64,000 bases of DNA from Megalobrama amblycephala. Taxonomy: Eukaryota > Chordata > Actinopteri > Cypriniformes > Xenocyprididae. Position 1 is the stretch's first letter; every line of letters begins with the position of its first letter. Under the pieces are notes generated by a model. That model worked only from the letters and a program-made list of their open reading frames with translations. It was not told the origin of the DNA and searched no databases. The position numbers and the translations under genes were made by a program. Below, one piece after another: positions 41,804 through 55,379 of this stretch. The stretch is taken from the NCBI RefSeq assembly GCF_018812025.1, contig NC_063049.1:8220602-8284601 (forward strand). Reading direction: 5' to 3'.

Positions 41804-42222
41804 GTTAAACTTTCTTTTCCTGAAACCTATTCTTGGAGAAGCTGCTCACTGGAGAGCAAATAGGTGGAGTTTACGTCCAGCTTCTTCTCGATAGACCTCC
41901 AGCGAGGAGGAGCGAATGTAATTTGGGCCTAATGAGTGGAGCTAGTATATCCAACCACAACCTATCCCTACCTACAACTCTGTCCCTCCACCCCACTGGA
42001 CATCCAGAGAGGAGGAGCTGGACATCATTTGAATCTGCAGTGAGTATCATATTCAGTTGTATTCTTCTGCGATCCAGAATGGCAGCACAGCTGGAAGGTT
42101 TGTTTGAGCTGCGCCCTCTACTGTACAGGCATGAATTTGCTTTTCCTTCATCCTGAGGCTTATTCATTTCACTTTTGGTGTGAAAGGGCCTTTACATTTG
42201 CCAAAAATAGAACTTTTGTTTA
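41122..42222. mobile_element. inverted-repeat element whose arms straddle the end of the preceding one
   Basis: CAGTAGAGGGCGC and GAATAAGCCTCAGGATGAAG at the left are mirrored by GCGCCCTCTACTGTACAG and TTCATCCTGAGGCTTATTCA at the right. The right arm of the 39,981 element lies between these arms, so the two structures interleave rather than nest. Confidence 0.6.
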
Positions 42223-42254
42223 TTTATTTTTAATTTTATTATTATTATTATTAT

Positions 42255-42280
42255 TGTGTGTGTGTGTGTGTGTGTGTGTC
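42255..42280. repeat. (TG)n microsatellite
   Basis: Short TG run after an ATT tract. Confidence 0.9.
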
Positions 42281-42594
42281 ATAGACTGTAAGGTGTGTGT
42301 GTCGCCCAGTGGCCCAGCTGGCTCTTTTCTCCGGCTGTGTGGTCTTAGCGGACATGATTCCTTCCTGTTTGAAGGGATTCAGAGATCTAGAGGTCATTAG
42401 TATTCTAAAGATTGATTTTCTGAGTTGATCTATAACAGCACTGATCTGTGTCTGCCACGTTCAGCTGAGATGAACAGAATAATCTCTTTCTCTCTTGTTC
42501 TCTTTCTTTTTAATGAACAATATACAATAGAAACAATATTTAATTAAAAATAATATTTATCTGTGTAAACTGTCAGTGTGTGATTAAATTTACT

Positions 42595-43703
42595 GGTAAC
42601 ACTTTACAATACAAGTGTATTTCTATTCCCTAACACTGACAAAGATTAATAAATACTGTAACAAATGTATTGCTCATTGTTACTTAAAGGTGCCATCGAA
42701 TTGAAAATTTAATTTATCTTGGCATAGTTGAATAACCAAGAGTTCAGTACATGGAAATGACATACAGTGAGTCTCAAACTCCATTGTTTCCTCCTTCTTG
42801 TGTAAATCTCATTTGTTTAAAAGACCTCCGAAGAACAGGTGAATCTTAACATAACACCGACTGTTACGTAACAGTCGGGATCATTAATATGTACGCCCCC
42901 AATATTTGCATATGCCAGCTCATGTTCAAGGCATTACACAAGGGCAGCCAGTATTAACGTCTGGATCTGTGCACAGCTGAATCATCAGACTAGGTAAGCA
43001 AGCAAGAACAACAGCGAAAAATGGCAGATGGAGCAATAATAACTGACATGATCCATGATAATCATGATATTTTTAGTAATATTTGTAAATTGTCTTTCTA
43101 AATGTTTCATTAGCATGTTGCTAATGTACTGTTAAATGTGGTTAAAGTTACCATCGTTTATTACTGTATTCACGGAGACAAGAGTCGTCAATATTTTCAT
43201 TTTTAAACACTTGCAGTCTGTATAATTCATAAACACAACTTCATTCTTTATAAATCTCTCCTACAGTGTGTATTGTTAGCTTTAGCAACAGAGCACCATC
43301 AAACTCATTCAGAATCAAATGTAAACATCCAAATAAATACCATACTTACGCGATTAGACATGCTGCATGACGAACACTTTGTAAAGATCCATTTTGAGGG
43401 TTATATTAGCTGTGTGAACTTTGTTTATGCTGTTTAAGGCAAGCGCGAGCTCCGGGGGCAGTGAGCGCGTGATTTAAAGGGGCCGCAGCCTGAATCGGCG
43501 CATTTCTAATGATTCCCCAAAATAGGCAGTTAAAAAAATTAATTTAAAAAAATCTATGGGGTATTTTGAGCTGAAACTTCACAGACACATTCAGGGGACA
43601 CCTTAGACTTATATTACATCTTGTAAAAAAAACGTTCGATGGCACCTTTAATGTTAATCCATTAGCTATGTTAATTAATGGGACCTTACTGTAAAGTGTT
43701 ACC
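42595..43703. mobile_element. Angel-like MITE split by a TTAA element
   Basis: GGTAACACTTTACAATACAA at the left, TACTGTAAAGTGTTACCAAT at the right. The TTAA element 42,688-43,647 separates the halves. Confidence 0.7.
42688..43647 (-). mobile_element. 960-bp TTAA-flanked element, AGGTGCCATCGAA ends, intact copy
   Basis: TTAA (42,684-42,687), AGGTGCCATCGAA, ... TTCGATGGCACCT, TTAA (43,648-43,651): perfect 13-bp inverted ends and perfect target duplication of piggyBac type. Opposite in orientation to the copies at 13,370 and 62,260. It contains a perfect 22-bp palindrome at 42,857-42,878 centred on TTACGTAA. Confidence 0.88.
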
Positions 43704-44770
43704 AATTAACTCAAATACAGCAGTACATAGTAAAGTTGTTGTTTTTACTAATTTTATGTTTTACTTATTTACAGATTGGTGGGAACCTTTAACTATTTTA
43801 GCAGTATGAGTTTATAATAAATTAGTTAATAATAAAACTTTCCTCGTTAAGGGAACAAAAATGTAAGGGTTTGTGTTGCTCTTTATCATGCAACCAAAAT
43901 AGGAGATTTTTTTGGGCTGCAATCAATGTGTGATTTCAGAAATCCTTTTTGCTGTATATCCTCACTTGATTTCAAACTAACCCACAAAATGAATCTATCT
44001 GTCAAATGCTCCGTGAGAGCTCACTACAGTGTGTAAGCGACCCAAACCCTGTTCTCACCCTGCCTCAACCCTCACAGACCCCTCGCTGATGTGTCTATTA
44101 CAAGTGACGGGGGAGCAGTCCAATGCTCTTTATCTTATGGATGCACTAAATATGTGCCCAGTGCGAAACCTGAGAGCTGCATGTGGAGGCTGCATGTTAA
44201 GTTATCACAGAGACCGAAACCTCCCAAGATACCTTATTATTGTCAAATTATAAGGCACTATTGCATGTATACTTAACTCAGTGAAGAAATAAATCCAAGA
44301 TGGCAGAGGTCCATCATAAATAAACTTAAACTGATGTAATTCAATTAAGAAAAGTATGGAAGACTTTCAATTTCTTGCAATTGCGAGTTATAAAGTCCAG
44401 TTCTGATGGGGGGAAAAGACTGACTATTTTCTCAGAATTGTTCATATCTTACAATTCTGACTTTATAACTTGTAATTGCGACTTTATATCAGAATTGTGA
44501 GATGTAAACTCACAACTGTGAGGAAAAATGGTGAGATAAAAAGTTGCATAAGCTCCCATAGAAATTAAACTGAAAGATTATTACTTTGTCCTGTTTATTT
44601 GAGTAACTTAGCAAGATATTAATATAAAAAATGCTTCCTATTTAAAGGGCACCTGTTATGCAAAATCCACTTTTACATGGTGTTTGGACATAATGTGTGT
44701 TGGCAGTGTGTGAACACAACCTCCCTAGTGATAAAAATCCACCTACTCCTTTTTTTTTAATCCCCATTAA

Positions 44771-45157
44771 AGGGTTAGTTCACCCAAAAATGAAAATTCT
44801 GTCATTTATTACTCACCCTCATGTCGTTCCACACCCGTAAGACCTTCGTTAATCTTAGGAACACAAATTAAGATATTTTTGTCCAATGGCTCAGTGAGGC
44901 CTGCATAGGGAGCAATGACATTTCCTCTCTCAAGATCCAATAATGTACTAAAAACATATTTAAATCAGTTCATGTGAGTACAGTGGTTCAATATTAATAT
45001 TATAAAGCTATGAGAATATTTTTGGTGCGCCAAAAAAAACAAAATAATGACTTATATAGTGATGGCCGATTTCAAAACACTGCTTCAGGAAGCTTCGGAT
45101 CATTATGAATCTTTTGTATAAATGACATTATTTTCATTTTTTGGGTGAACTAACCCT
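44771..45157. mobile_element. 387-bp TTAA-flanked MITE, AGGGTTAGTTCACC family, nested
   Basis: TTAA on both sides (44,767 and 45,158); ends AGGGTTAGTTCACCCAAAAA / TTTTTTGGGTGAACTAACCCT. Compared with the 783-bp copy at 33,891 most of the right arm is deleted. Confidence 0.85.
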
Positions 45158-45336
45158 TTAAACCAAAGTTAGTCTCATTAGACGTGTTTCTGATTCTCTG
45201 AGCAGTGTGACATCACACTGCTCAAGCCCTGCCCACGGCCGCTGACTGACAGTCCTGCATTACCATAGTTTCCGCCCTCAGTGAGTTCGACGCTGTCCGC
45301 CATTTTCTCTTCGCTCGAGCAACTTTACTGACAACA

Positions 45337-45429
45337 ATGTCTCGTAAGCAATCCCGGTGTTCTGTTGTTGGATGTCTTCATTTTCTCCCAACATCTGAGC
45401 CACTGAGGATGCAGTGGATTAATTTTTGA
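45337..45429 (+). pseudogene. THAP-domain-like N-terminal exon fragment inside a transposon
   Basis: A 30-codon frame reads MSRKQSRCSVVGCLHFLPTS then EPLRMQWINF and stops. C-x4-C, FLPTSEPL and the R-x2-W-I-x-F motif match the start of a THAP zinc finger (DNA-binding domain of THAP proteins and P-element-like transposases). AAG|GTAATG just after the stop looks like a donor, so a one-base loss may have broken a former first exon. The rest of the domain is not found nearby. Confidence 0.5.
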
Positions 45430-45665
45430 AGGTAATGCACCCCAAAATAAAGTTTACTAGTTTATTAAGCACCCCCATAGAAAAAAAAAAAGAATAAGGT
45501 CTTTATATATTTGTTTACTGTTAGTTGTAATGAGTGTTTTTATGAAATTCGATCGCTGTGTATGTTGATGATAATGCAAGGGAGAGAGAAGACTTTAATG
45601 TGCACTTCTTGCACTGTGTTTTATTCAGCTTTCTGGAGTGAAAATGGACGCTTCATCTTTTTGTA

Positions 45666-46600
45666 TCAGGGCTTGACATTAACTTTTTTTTGCTCACCAG
45701 CCACTGTGGCTAGTGTTTTTTCAAAGTTACTAGCCACTCAGCATTTTCACTGGCCACAATTTTGCTGTTGGGAAATTACATTTTATATGACTAAAGTTGG
45801 CTTTGTTATGCTTAAATTGCTTGATTTTGAGTCATTTTACTTGATTTAGAAGATTTAAAACCCTTTCAAACTTTCAAATGCAGAGTGACCACCTAAATCA
45901 AGACTACATTGTATATCAGCTGGTATGTACAGGTGGGCAATATGAGCATACGCTAATATGAGAAAGTTATTTTTGTTAGGCTATATAAAAGAACAAAGAA
46001 GCAAATTAGCAAATTACAAAAATATGGTAAATAGTAAATTTAAAATGTACTATTTTTACTATTAGTAAATTTACTATTTTTAAATAGTAAATTTAAAAGT
46101 AGGTTTATTTAACATGTATACATTTATTTAACATCTTTTGTTGTTTGATTAACATTAATGACAGACAGGTATTTAATTGGGCAGCTGAATGCATGGACAT
46201 AATATACTGACACATATTCAGTTATTACCCACCTGTTTACGTCCACTTAAGCCATAACCGACTGTATTCACGCGAGATACTCCACATAATGGACATTTTG
46301 ACATCTGTGTGCGTGAATTTGACTATTTAGGCGCAAGGAGAACTGATCACGTGCGCGACAGAGAAAGAAAGATTGTGTGCCATTGTGTTGTGTGTCATTC
46401 AGCGCGATTTCGCCTATCCCTCCTTCACTAACTGCAAGTTAATCGATAACGAATTATGATTGGATTGTAATTTTGTGCTACGATGAGCTTGGCTACCTTT
46501 GATTAGGCTGTAGGCTGAAATTATATTCAACCCGCCAAAGTGGCTAGTGGGAGTGGGAATGTACAATAAATGTCAAAAAATCATCGGTAAAGTTTTGGCT
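45666..46600. mobile_element. hAT-like element, AGGGCTTGACATTAAC family, nested, right end unclear
   Basis: CAGGGCTTGACATTAACTTT then CTAGCCACTCAGCATTTTCA, shared with 12,489-12,953. GTGAATTTGACTATTTAGGC matches an internal block of that copy. The right terminus was not located. Confidence 0.55.
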
Positions 46601-47094
46601 GTCATTTAGACGGGGTCTGCTACAACAGGCTTGTACTAATAGTGGATAAAAGCAAGATGACAACATAAGTTATAACTGTAATTAAACTAAACTATACCTG
46701 TTCTATCTCCATGCAGCATATATTCTCTGGCTCTGAAGGCATCATTGTCTGAATCCGGTTCGAACTGAACATCATTACTGACAGTTTCTGACATTTCCAG
46801 TGCTTAAGTTTCTCCTGTTTGTTTGTTGCATGAGCTCTTGAAGCTTCACCCTCTTCTTGAAAGGGGGCTGGGAGCAGTAGCTCATTTGCATTTAAAGGGA
46901 CACACACAAAAATGCCTTGTTTTTGCTCAAACCCCAAAACTGGCTATTTTAACATGCTATAAAAATTATCTGGGTATTTTGAGCTAAAACTTCACATACA
47001 CACTCTTATTTTACATCTTTTAAAAAAGGGGCATCATAGGTCCCCTTTGAAGCCGGATTCCAAATCTGTCACTTACAAGATTACAAATCAGTTA

Positions 47095-48095
47095 CAATGT
47101 TGTTGTCACGATGCGGTTGTAGCAAAGGAGATGCAGGCAATACTTTTAATAAACAAGGAGAGTATACACAAAGAAATGTAAATGCTAAGACCACGTAGCA
47201 CAGGACGAGAAATGACAAAGGACTGAACAGAACAGGGAGTAATATATACACAGGGTTAACTTAATGATAGACAGGTGAACATAATCAGAACTAAGGAACT
47301 AGGACACACTAAAGACTAAACCGAAAGGGTAAACGGGTGCTTCTCAACATCCCTCCTCGTTTCCTTGCTCCTCCGTCCTCCATCCTATGACCTGGAAACT
47401 GATCAAACTGAGCCATCTTGAAAGACATCTCAATTCTCTAATTGCGCCATGAGGAGGCGAGGAACGAGGAGGAAGCAATAAACAGAAATAAAAATCAACA
47501 TCAAAGTGACAAATTAGAATAAAGCACATGAAAAAAATGCAACAGAAAACATAAAACAAAACAAAAAAAACATAGAAGTAAGAAATAACTTACAACTATG
47601 CTATCCTTTGCGGAAGTCTTTCTCATTGAGAAACCTGACGCATATATAAATTCTCTACTTTTGCAGTTTAAATAACCTTTACATCTCACATATATCAATG
47701 GGGCATCTTGCGTTATTAATATTTATAATTAATTAATTAATTATTTTTTTTAAATAACCAAACTTTAACAACATGAGGGCAGATCCCTCGAGCGCAGCTG
47801 ATGACGCTTTGAAGTGACGCTCGAGTGATCAAGAACATTCCAATATACAAAGAACATTTCCTTCGATTCATCCGTCCCCATTTTCTTTCCCTACATCCTT
47901 CCCTCACATCGTACGGGGTGGAGCTGAGACATGAGGAAAGGAAGCAAGGATAGGAAACAATGGATGCACAAATAAGAAATGCGAAGCACCCCATGAAACC
48001 AAGACCTAAGAACAAAAACACAACTAAACAAGACATAACCCTTACAGTTGCCTTATAAGGTTCATAGTCATTTAACAAACACCTAGACAATTCCA
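47095..48095. mobile_element. unclassified repeat interrupted by a 657-bp element
   Basis: TTGTCACGATGCGGTTGTAG opens a block that breaks at 47,334 and seems to resume at 47,992 (ATGAAACCAAGACCTAAGAA). A partly similar block lies at 61,790-62,010. Confidence 0.4.
47335..47991. mobile_element. 657-bp element with GGGTGCTTC ends
   Basis: GGGTGCTTCTCAAC at the left, GCGAAGCACCC at the right; 9-bp inverted ends. No clear coding sequence. Confidence 0.5.
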
Positions 48096-48116
48096 CTAAC
48101 TTACGTACGCAGCTCC

Positions 48117-50464
48117 TCCCTTATGAATAAGAAGTGCAATTAACTGTATTGAATGTGCACTTGCAATGTACTTCAAATCTTAAAAGTATCTATTACAAAA
48201 ATATAGATAATATGAAATAAAAGGCCACTTAAGTGTACTTAAAGAGAGACACATTTATAACTATGTTTATTTTTATGCGTTGACTAACATACTAAAGCAC
48301 ATGTAAAGTACTTGATTTCAATACAGTAGCCTGTCCAAATTTCAAACGGGAATTATCACTTATACTATAGCATTACATAAAGCACCATCACTTCAAAAGA
48401 ATTATACTTGAAACTAGATCTCTGAGTAATACCATAAAAGTTGACCTTAAATGCTTGACATTACATTCAGCAGCACAATTTAACTATATTTCAAAAACAA
48501 TTAACTAATTTTGAAATTACATATAAAGACAAATTATGTGCTTAAGTCCTGCTTAAGTGGGTCAAAAAAGAGCTAAAAATGTCATTTAATTTAATTTAAC
48601 ATGCAAATAAGTGCTTGAAGACATTCAGTTCACCCTTAAGTATTTTCTTTTAAAGTATTATTTTCGTAATCATTACTCATTTTAAGAGTATGCTAAAGTC
48701 TGCTTCTTTTTCACAAGCGTTTTAGGCTCCATGTACAACTACAAATCAAATCCTCTCGCACATTATTCATTTCTGTTTGTCTATAATGTGATGCATTATA
48801 AATCATTGTGATGTAGCAGAATTTCACCCCAATGACACTGAAGCTTTATAAGACAATCCACAAGCTCATAAATGAGCCTCTCAAAACAGAGAGACGGCAA
48901 GAGGAGAGAGACGAGTCTGTTTTCTCAAATAGACATGAAAGATTCCCCTAGGAGCGATGAAATGTGTTTTTGACTGGAAACTAGAAATACTCAGGCATAA
49001 TAATACGAATATCACAGAGTGAATCATCAAGCCAATCGATGTGCTGAATTCATTAAGCTTGAGCTCACCCAGGTGAAAAGAGAAAATGACCTGGAGAGGC
49101 AGAGAGATGTTGTCACATGACCAGTGTGTGTGTGTGTGTGTGTGTGTGTGTTCTATATTAAGTGTTATTGGTATTAAATGCTGCAGGGTGAGGAGAAAAA
49201 TAGCTCAAGTTTGACTCATAAAACTACATGCTGTTATCCACACTCTCTCTATCTCTCTTTCCCAGCTTATCTGCTAATGAATCATTCATCCAAAAAAGGA
49301 AAATCTGTCATTATTTACTCATTCTAATGTTGAATATTGCACACAAGTTGTGAAAAAGAACTACAAAATTATTATGAAAATATTATATAATTTCATATTA
49401 ATTTAAATTAAATTAAAATCTATCAAAGTTTAAATTTATATTAAATGCTATTAGCTGAACATATTGACCCACTTATAGGTCTTAAGTACATCTTTATATG
49501 TAATTTCACAATTACTTCTATTGTTACAATTACTAATATGGTTAAAGTTACTGCTGAATGTACTGACAAGCATTTATGGCAAACTAAAACATACTTTAAT
49601 TAATATAACTTTGATATAACTATTGAAACTTGTTATGTCATAGTTAAATATAGAGTATTTTTCATGTAATCAATTTGTAATGATTAAGCTGCAATTTAAT
49701 ACATGTAAAATATAGTAACTTCAAAGGTAATATTGAATAACACCTTACAGTTAAAATTGTAATCAAGTAGGCTACTTTACGGACCAGTTTCACGTTAAAC
49801 CTTTTAATTTGACATTATTACAAATTGCATTTAAATATGTTAAGAAACATGAAAGCAAAGTCCCTTTAAGACAAGTCATTTCACTCGGCGGCCATCTTTG
49901 AAACGCCTCTCGGGCATCCTGGGCATCCATGCAGCTCCTATCTCTTTGAATGGGGAAACATCAAATTCTCTAAAGCTGTTTGCCATGTGTTCGATTAAAT
50001 TTCATATTTGAAATCACCAATGAAATCTTACAACAACTGTCTCATAATTTTTTTTCCAAACGCTCGAATCATGACAAAAAACCTGTATTTTTTAGGCTGG
50101 ATCAAGCTAATGCGCAGGCGCAGACCTAAATGCGCGTCTCTTGTTCCTCATTTCGGAGGCGCGAGTCTGAGTGTTTCTATAGAAACCAGTGACGCGATGA
50201 CTTTACCAGTCGGCGATTGGCTCTTATTTTGAAGGCGGGACTTATTCCGCCATGTTGCGCGTTACGCTTTCTCCCATTCAAAACAATACGAGTGACATTG
50301 TGTTATTCTATAGTCTTTGATGAAAGTCTCTGTTTAAGTACACTTGAGTGGCCTTTTATTTCATTAATATTATATTATTTGCAAGTACATATTTTAAAAT
50401 GTATACTTTTAAGATTTGAAGTGCACATTCAATACAATTTAGTACACTTCTTTTTCACTAGGGA
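48117..50464. mobile_element. 2.3-kb element with long inverted ends, TCCCTTATGAATAAGAAGTG
   Basis: TCCCTTATGAATAAGAAGTG and GAATGTGCACTT at the left are mirrored by AAGTGCACATTCAATACAAT and CACTTCTTTTTCACTAGGGA at the right. The interior mixes repeat (49,410-49,800; 49,850-50,330, the latter with ACTCGGCGGCCATCTTTGAA) and a repeat-poor island at 48,840-49,110. Confidence 0.55.
48840..49110. promoter_or_regulatory. candidate conserved noncoding element
   Basis: TTTATAAGACAATCCACAAG, GCCAATCGATGTGCTGAATT and CATTAAGCTTGAGCTCACCC lie in repeat-free sequence. Its place between repeat blocks suggests retained function. Inference only. Confidence 0.3.
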
Positions 50465-50639
50465 TAAACAATTTTATTTATTTATTTTTAATACTTTTTG
50501 GAGCTTGGCAGCCCCTGGTCATCATTCACTTTCATTGTATGGAAACGAGTAGCATGAACTTTCTGCTTCTTTTGAGTACATGGTTTTGTAACAACATGAA
50601 GTTGAGCAAATGAACTATATGAAGTGAAATATTTCGCTG

Positions 50640-51560
50640 TGGTCCTTTTGTTGCTCTATGTATATGCCTGCATACGTCAGCGTGTGTCTGAGTGGGAGTG
50701 TGTTTGACGGGGGGAGCCGAGCGATGATTGGTTTACAGATGTGCACTTCCCTTCTGGTCTCCAAGGTGAGCTGGATTTACGACAGTGTAGTTTGATGGGA
50801 GAATTCTTTGCTGTTTAATCTCAGCCACTGCAGGCTGATTAGAAAAAACCCAGATAATGGAAGACACATGACCTCTCCGGTTCTCAACCAAGGGCGTATG
50901 ATCACATTAACACACACAGAAATGCAGGGAGATGGCTCTTCTGAAGACATCTGGGAAGGAGATGGAATCAGACCACGCATGACACGAAAACACATATGTG
51001 TTTTAAATCCACATTCATGTTGTAATTGTAATTTCCCAACACTTCAGCGGCGGCTTCTTCAAACGCACAGGCTCGCATTGCACTGAACCCTGGGTAGTGA
51101 GACCAGGTGTCATTAACATGTCAGTCACAGTAATAACCTGTCGAGCTTCTCTGATTTTTAATGGCCTGACCTAATGTCAGAGAGAGAGACAGAGAGAGAC
51201 AGCGCGAGGTGAGTGTGTGTGTGTGTGAGAGAGTGCGTGTTTAAGCCCTGTGCTGCGGAATGTCAGCAGCAGATGCCAAACTCAGCAAGTTCCGGAATGC
51301 TCAATTAGTCGCTTTTATAGGCCCCATTAATAAGCATTAATTTTCTCTCCCCAGATATGAGCACAGGCAGTCTGCTCAGGGCCGTTTGGAAGAAACACTG
51401 GGCTCTCACACAGACGTACTCTAAATCCTTCAATACCTCCAATAGTTCAAAGGCCACCGCAAAACTGCGTCATGTCTGTGAAAATGAAGAAAATGTCATA
51501 GAGCTGTTAAGAAACAAAAATTGGCCAGTTGTTGCGCCTCAAGATCTGTAGTGAGCTGGT
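50640..51560. promoter_or_regulatory. candidate conserved noncoding elements in the desert
   Basis: Repeat-poor apart from short GA/TG runs near 51,180-51,230. CATTAATAAGCATTAATTTT at about 51,326 and TTTTAATGGCCTGACCTAAT near 51,160 carry TAAT cores. Open frames here (up to 92 codons) show no protein similarity. Confidence 0.35.
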
Positions 51561-51738
51561 CTCATGATTATGACTCAGGGCTGGTAATGCAACGTTGATT
51601 TGATCCCAGGTGGTGTTGAACTGTGAACAAGAGAGAACATTTGCTGAAACTTGATTTTACAAGACTTTGGAAGGGAAATAAGCCCTGTAATATAATGGGT
51701 AAAAGCCTAGTTAGAAGCCTAGTCCTATATTGTATGTA

Positions 51739-52200
51739 GACTACCATTCAAAAGTTTGGGGTCGGACAGATTTTTAATGTTTTATGCTCACCAAGGCTGC
51801 ATTTTATTTTATTTTATTTTATTTTATTTTATTTTATTTTATTTTATTTTATTTTATTTTATTTTATTTTATTTTATTTTATTTTTTTTATTTTTACTTT
51901 TTTTAAATGTAATTTATTCCTGTGATCAAAGCTGAATTTTCAGCATCATTACTCCAGTCTTCAGTGTCACATGCTCCTTCATTAATTAGCTGATTTTCTG
52001 CTCAAGAAACATTTCTGATTATTATCAATACTGAAAACAGTTGTGCATTTTTTTCATATTTTTGTGGAATCAACAATACATTTTTTTTTTTTTTTTTTTT
52101 ACATTTTTAATCCTTTTTCAGGATTCTTTAAAGACTAGAAAATAAAAAAGGGCATTTTTGTGAAGTAGTATTTTAGTATTTTTGCAACAATAAATGTATT
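51739..52200 (-). mobile_element. mariner-like MITE with an (ATTTT)n expansion
   Basis: CCATTCAAAAGTTTGGGGTC at the left, GTGATCAAAGCTGAATTTTC and TTCAGTGTCACATGCTCCTT inside. About 17 ATTTT units occupy 51,801-51,885. Confidence 0.7.
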
Positions 52201-52210
52201 AAACTCTTAA

Positions 52211-53081
52211 AGGTACAATTTGTAGGACCTGCCACTAGAGGGTGCACTACCAAAACAATAACAATCGCGTGGTTTGATGACGCTAAGAAGGTGCATGGAA
52301 TGATGGGATTTGTTGTCTTCTACCCAACCGCTGACAGCCATCAATCAGACGGAAAGATAAATTATGGATTTAACGGATGGGGTAAAGTTTTATAAATGTA
52401 TAAACTATGGATCAGACGCGTCCTCGCGTGGGTCTAGAGACGCGATGCCCCGCGTTTGGCGTGTATGCCCCATAATACTAATCGTGTTGATTGTTATAAT
52501 GGCATACGTTTTCTGTAAAGATACGAATCAAAGCAACTCACCTGTCGAGTAAAACATAAGCGATGTGAAGTTTGTCGCGAAGCTCTCTCCATCTAGAAAA
52601 TGCAACACCGATGTTGATCCTCGCTCTGTTCTTGTCCCAAACTCTTCTTGGGTCGTTTGGTTGGCCCGTACGCTTACGTTTACGGGAGCTGTCCTTGTCG
52701 ACAGAACCAGCGGCAGATGGTAAACAGTAATTATATTCCATAAATAAGTAACACAATCCACCATAAAACGTGCAAGAAGTAAATAAGGAACTGCTTGAAG
52801 CAAGCTAGTGGTTTGCTGGACGCTAGACACTACTTCCGCATTTGTCCACGACACTGTTGTCGTGTGGTTTCTACGTCAGTAAAGGCGGTAACAAAGGGTA
52901 ACTGACGTCATTGACAGGCGACTGCACTGCCCCGTGTCATTGTTTAGAATGGGAATTTTCTCATGATTTACAAGTAGTTGAAAACATTAGAGATATTGTT
53001 AGTAATCAGCTGGACAAAATATATAACACTAGCCTAGTGGTTTTTGGATATTTTACTGTGAATATCTTACAAATTGTACCT
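52211..53081. mobile_element. 871-bp TTAA-flanked element with an exon-like segment
   Basis: TTAA, AGGTACAATTTGTA ... TACAAATTGTACCT, TTAA. The 14-bp ends differ at one base. The minus strand at about 52,760-52,542 is exon-like and is listed separately. It contains a perfect CRE at 52,903-52,910. Confidence 0.8.
52542..52756 (-). pseudogene. captured exon-like segment in a TTAA element
   Basis: An open frame reads GQPNDPRRVWDKNRARIN then IGVAFSRWRELRDK and ends LLDR at a good donor, GACAG|GTGAGT (52,542/52,541). The amphipathic, basic, basic-helix-like character and the donor suggest a former exon. I recall similar peptides in predicted fish proteins but cannot name the family. Confidence 0.4.
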
Positions 53082-53085
53082 TTAA

Positions 53086-53448
53086 AGGTTCAGTGTGTAA
53101 ATTTTAGGGTCACCTAGAGGTGAGGTTGCAAACTGCAACCTCACCCCTCCCTTTCAAAGCACATAGAGAAGCTATGGTGACCAACACAGGACAAAGTCGT
53201 CGTCATCTGAGACAGAAGAGAGTAGCCAGTCAAGCAAACACGCCCTGTAGAGCAGTTTGTTCGTTTAGGGCTACAGTAGAAACATGTCGGCGCAAAATGG
53301 CGACTTTGATGTAAGGGGACCTGCGGTGTATGAGATAGAAATGGCTCATTCTAAGGTAATAAAAACATAAAGGTTCATTATGTAAGGTCTTTATTCACCA
53401 CTGACGACATATTATATTGCATTTTTGTCAATATTACAAACTGGACCT
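53086..53448. mobile_element. 363-bp TTAA-flanked element adjoining the previous one
   Basis: AGGTTCAGTGTGTAAATTTT starts directly after the shared TTAA (53,082-53,085); CAAACTGGACCT ends before TTAA at 53,449-53,452. Confidence 0.7.
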
Positions 53449-55370
<1,922 letters not shown>

Positions 55371-55379
55371 TTAGCCTGG

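Larger units (their letters stand above)
44646..47046 (+). mobile_element. 2.4-kb TTAA-flanked element carrying a THAP-like exon
   Basis: TTAA then AGGGCACCTGTTATGC; right end GCATCATAGGTCCCCT then TTGA (13/16 inverted ends). Two younger elements sit inside (44,771-45,157 and about 45,666-46,600). It holds a short THAP-like coding start at 45,337. Confidence 0.7.

Noticed and set aside
41833..42167. 107- and 98-codon frames on opposite strands
   Set aside because: They mirror each other inside an inverted-repeat transposon and resemble no protein.
45511..45849. 112-codon frame downstream of the THAP-like exon
   Set aside because: It crosses the junction between two nested transposons, so it cannot be an original coding unit.
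46692..46937. 81-codon minus-strand frame near the right end of the 2.4-kb element
   Set aside because: A donor-like CAG|GTATAG follows it, but there is no recognisable domain and no partner exon; kept only as part of the transposon.
52364..52552. 62-codon plus-strand frame with a hydrophobic stretch
   Set aside because: Inside a TTAA transposon, antisense to the more convincing exon-like frame.
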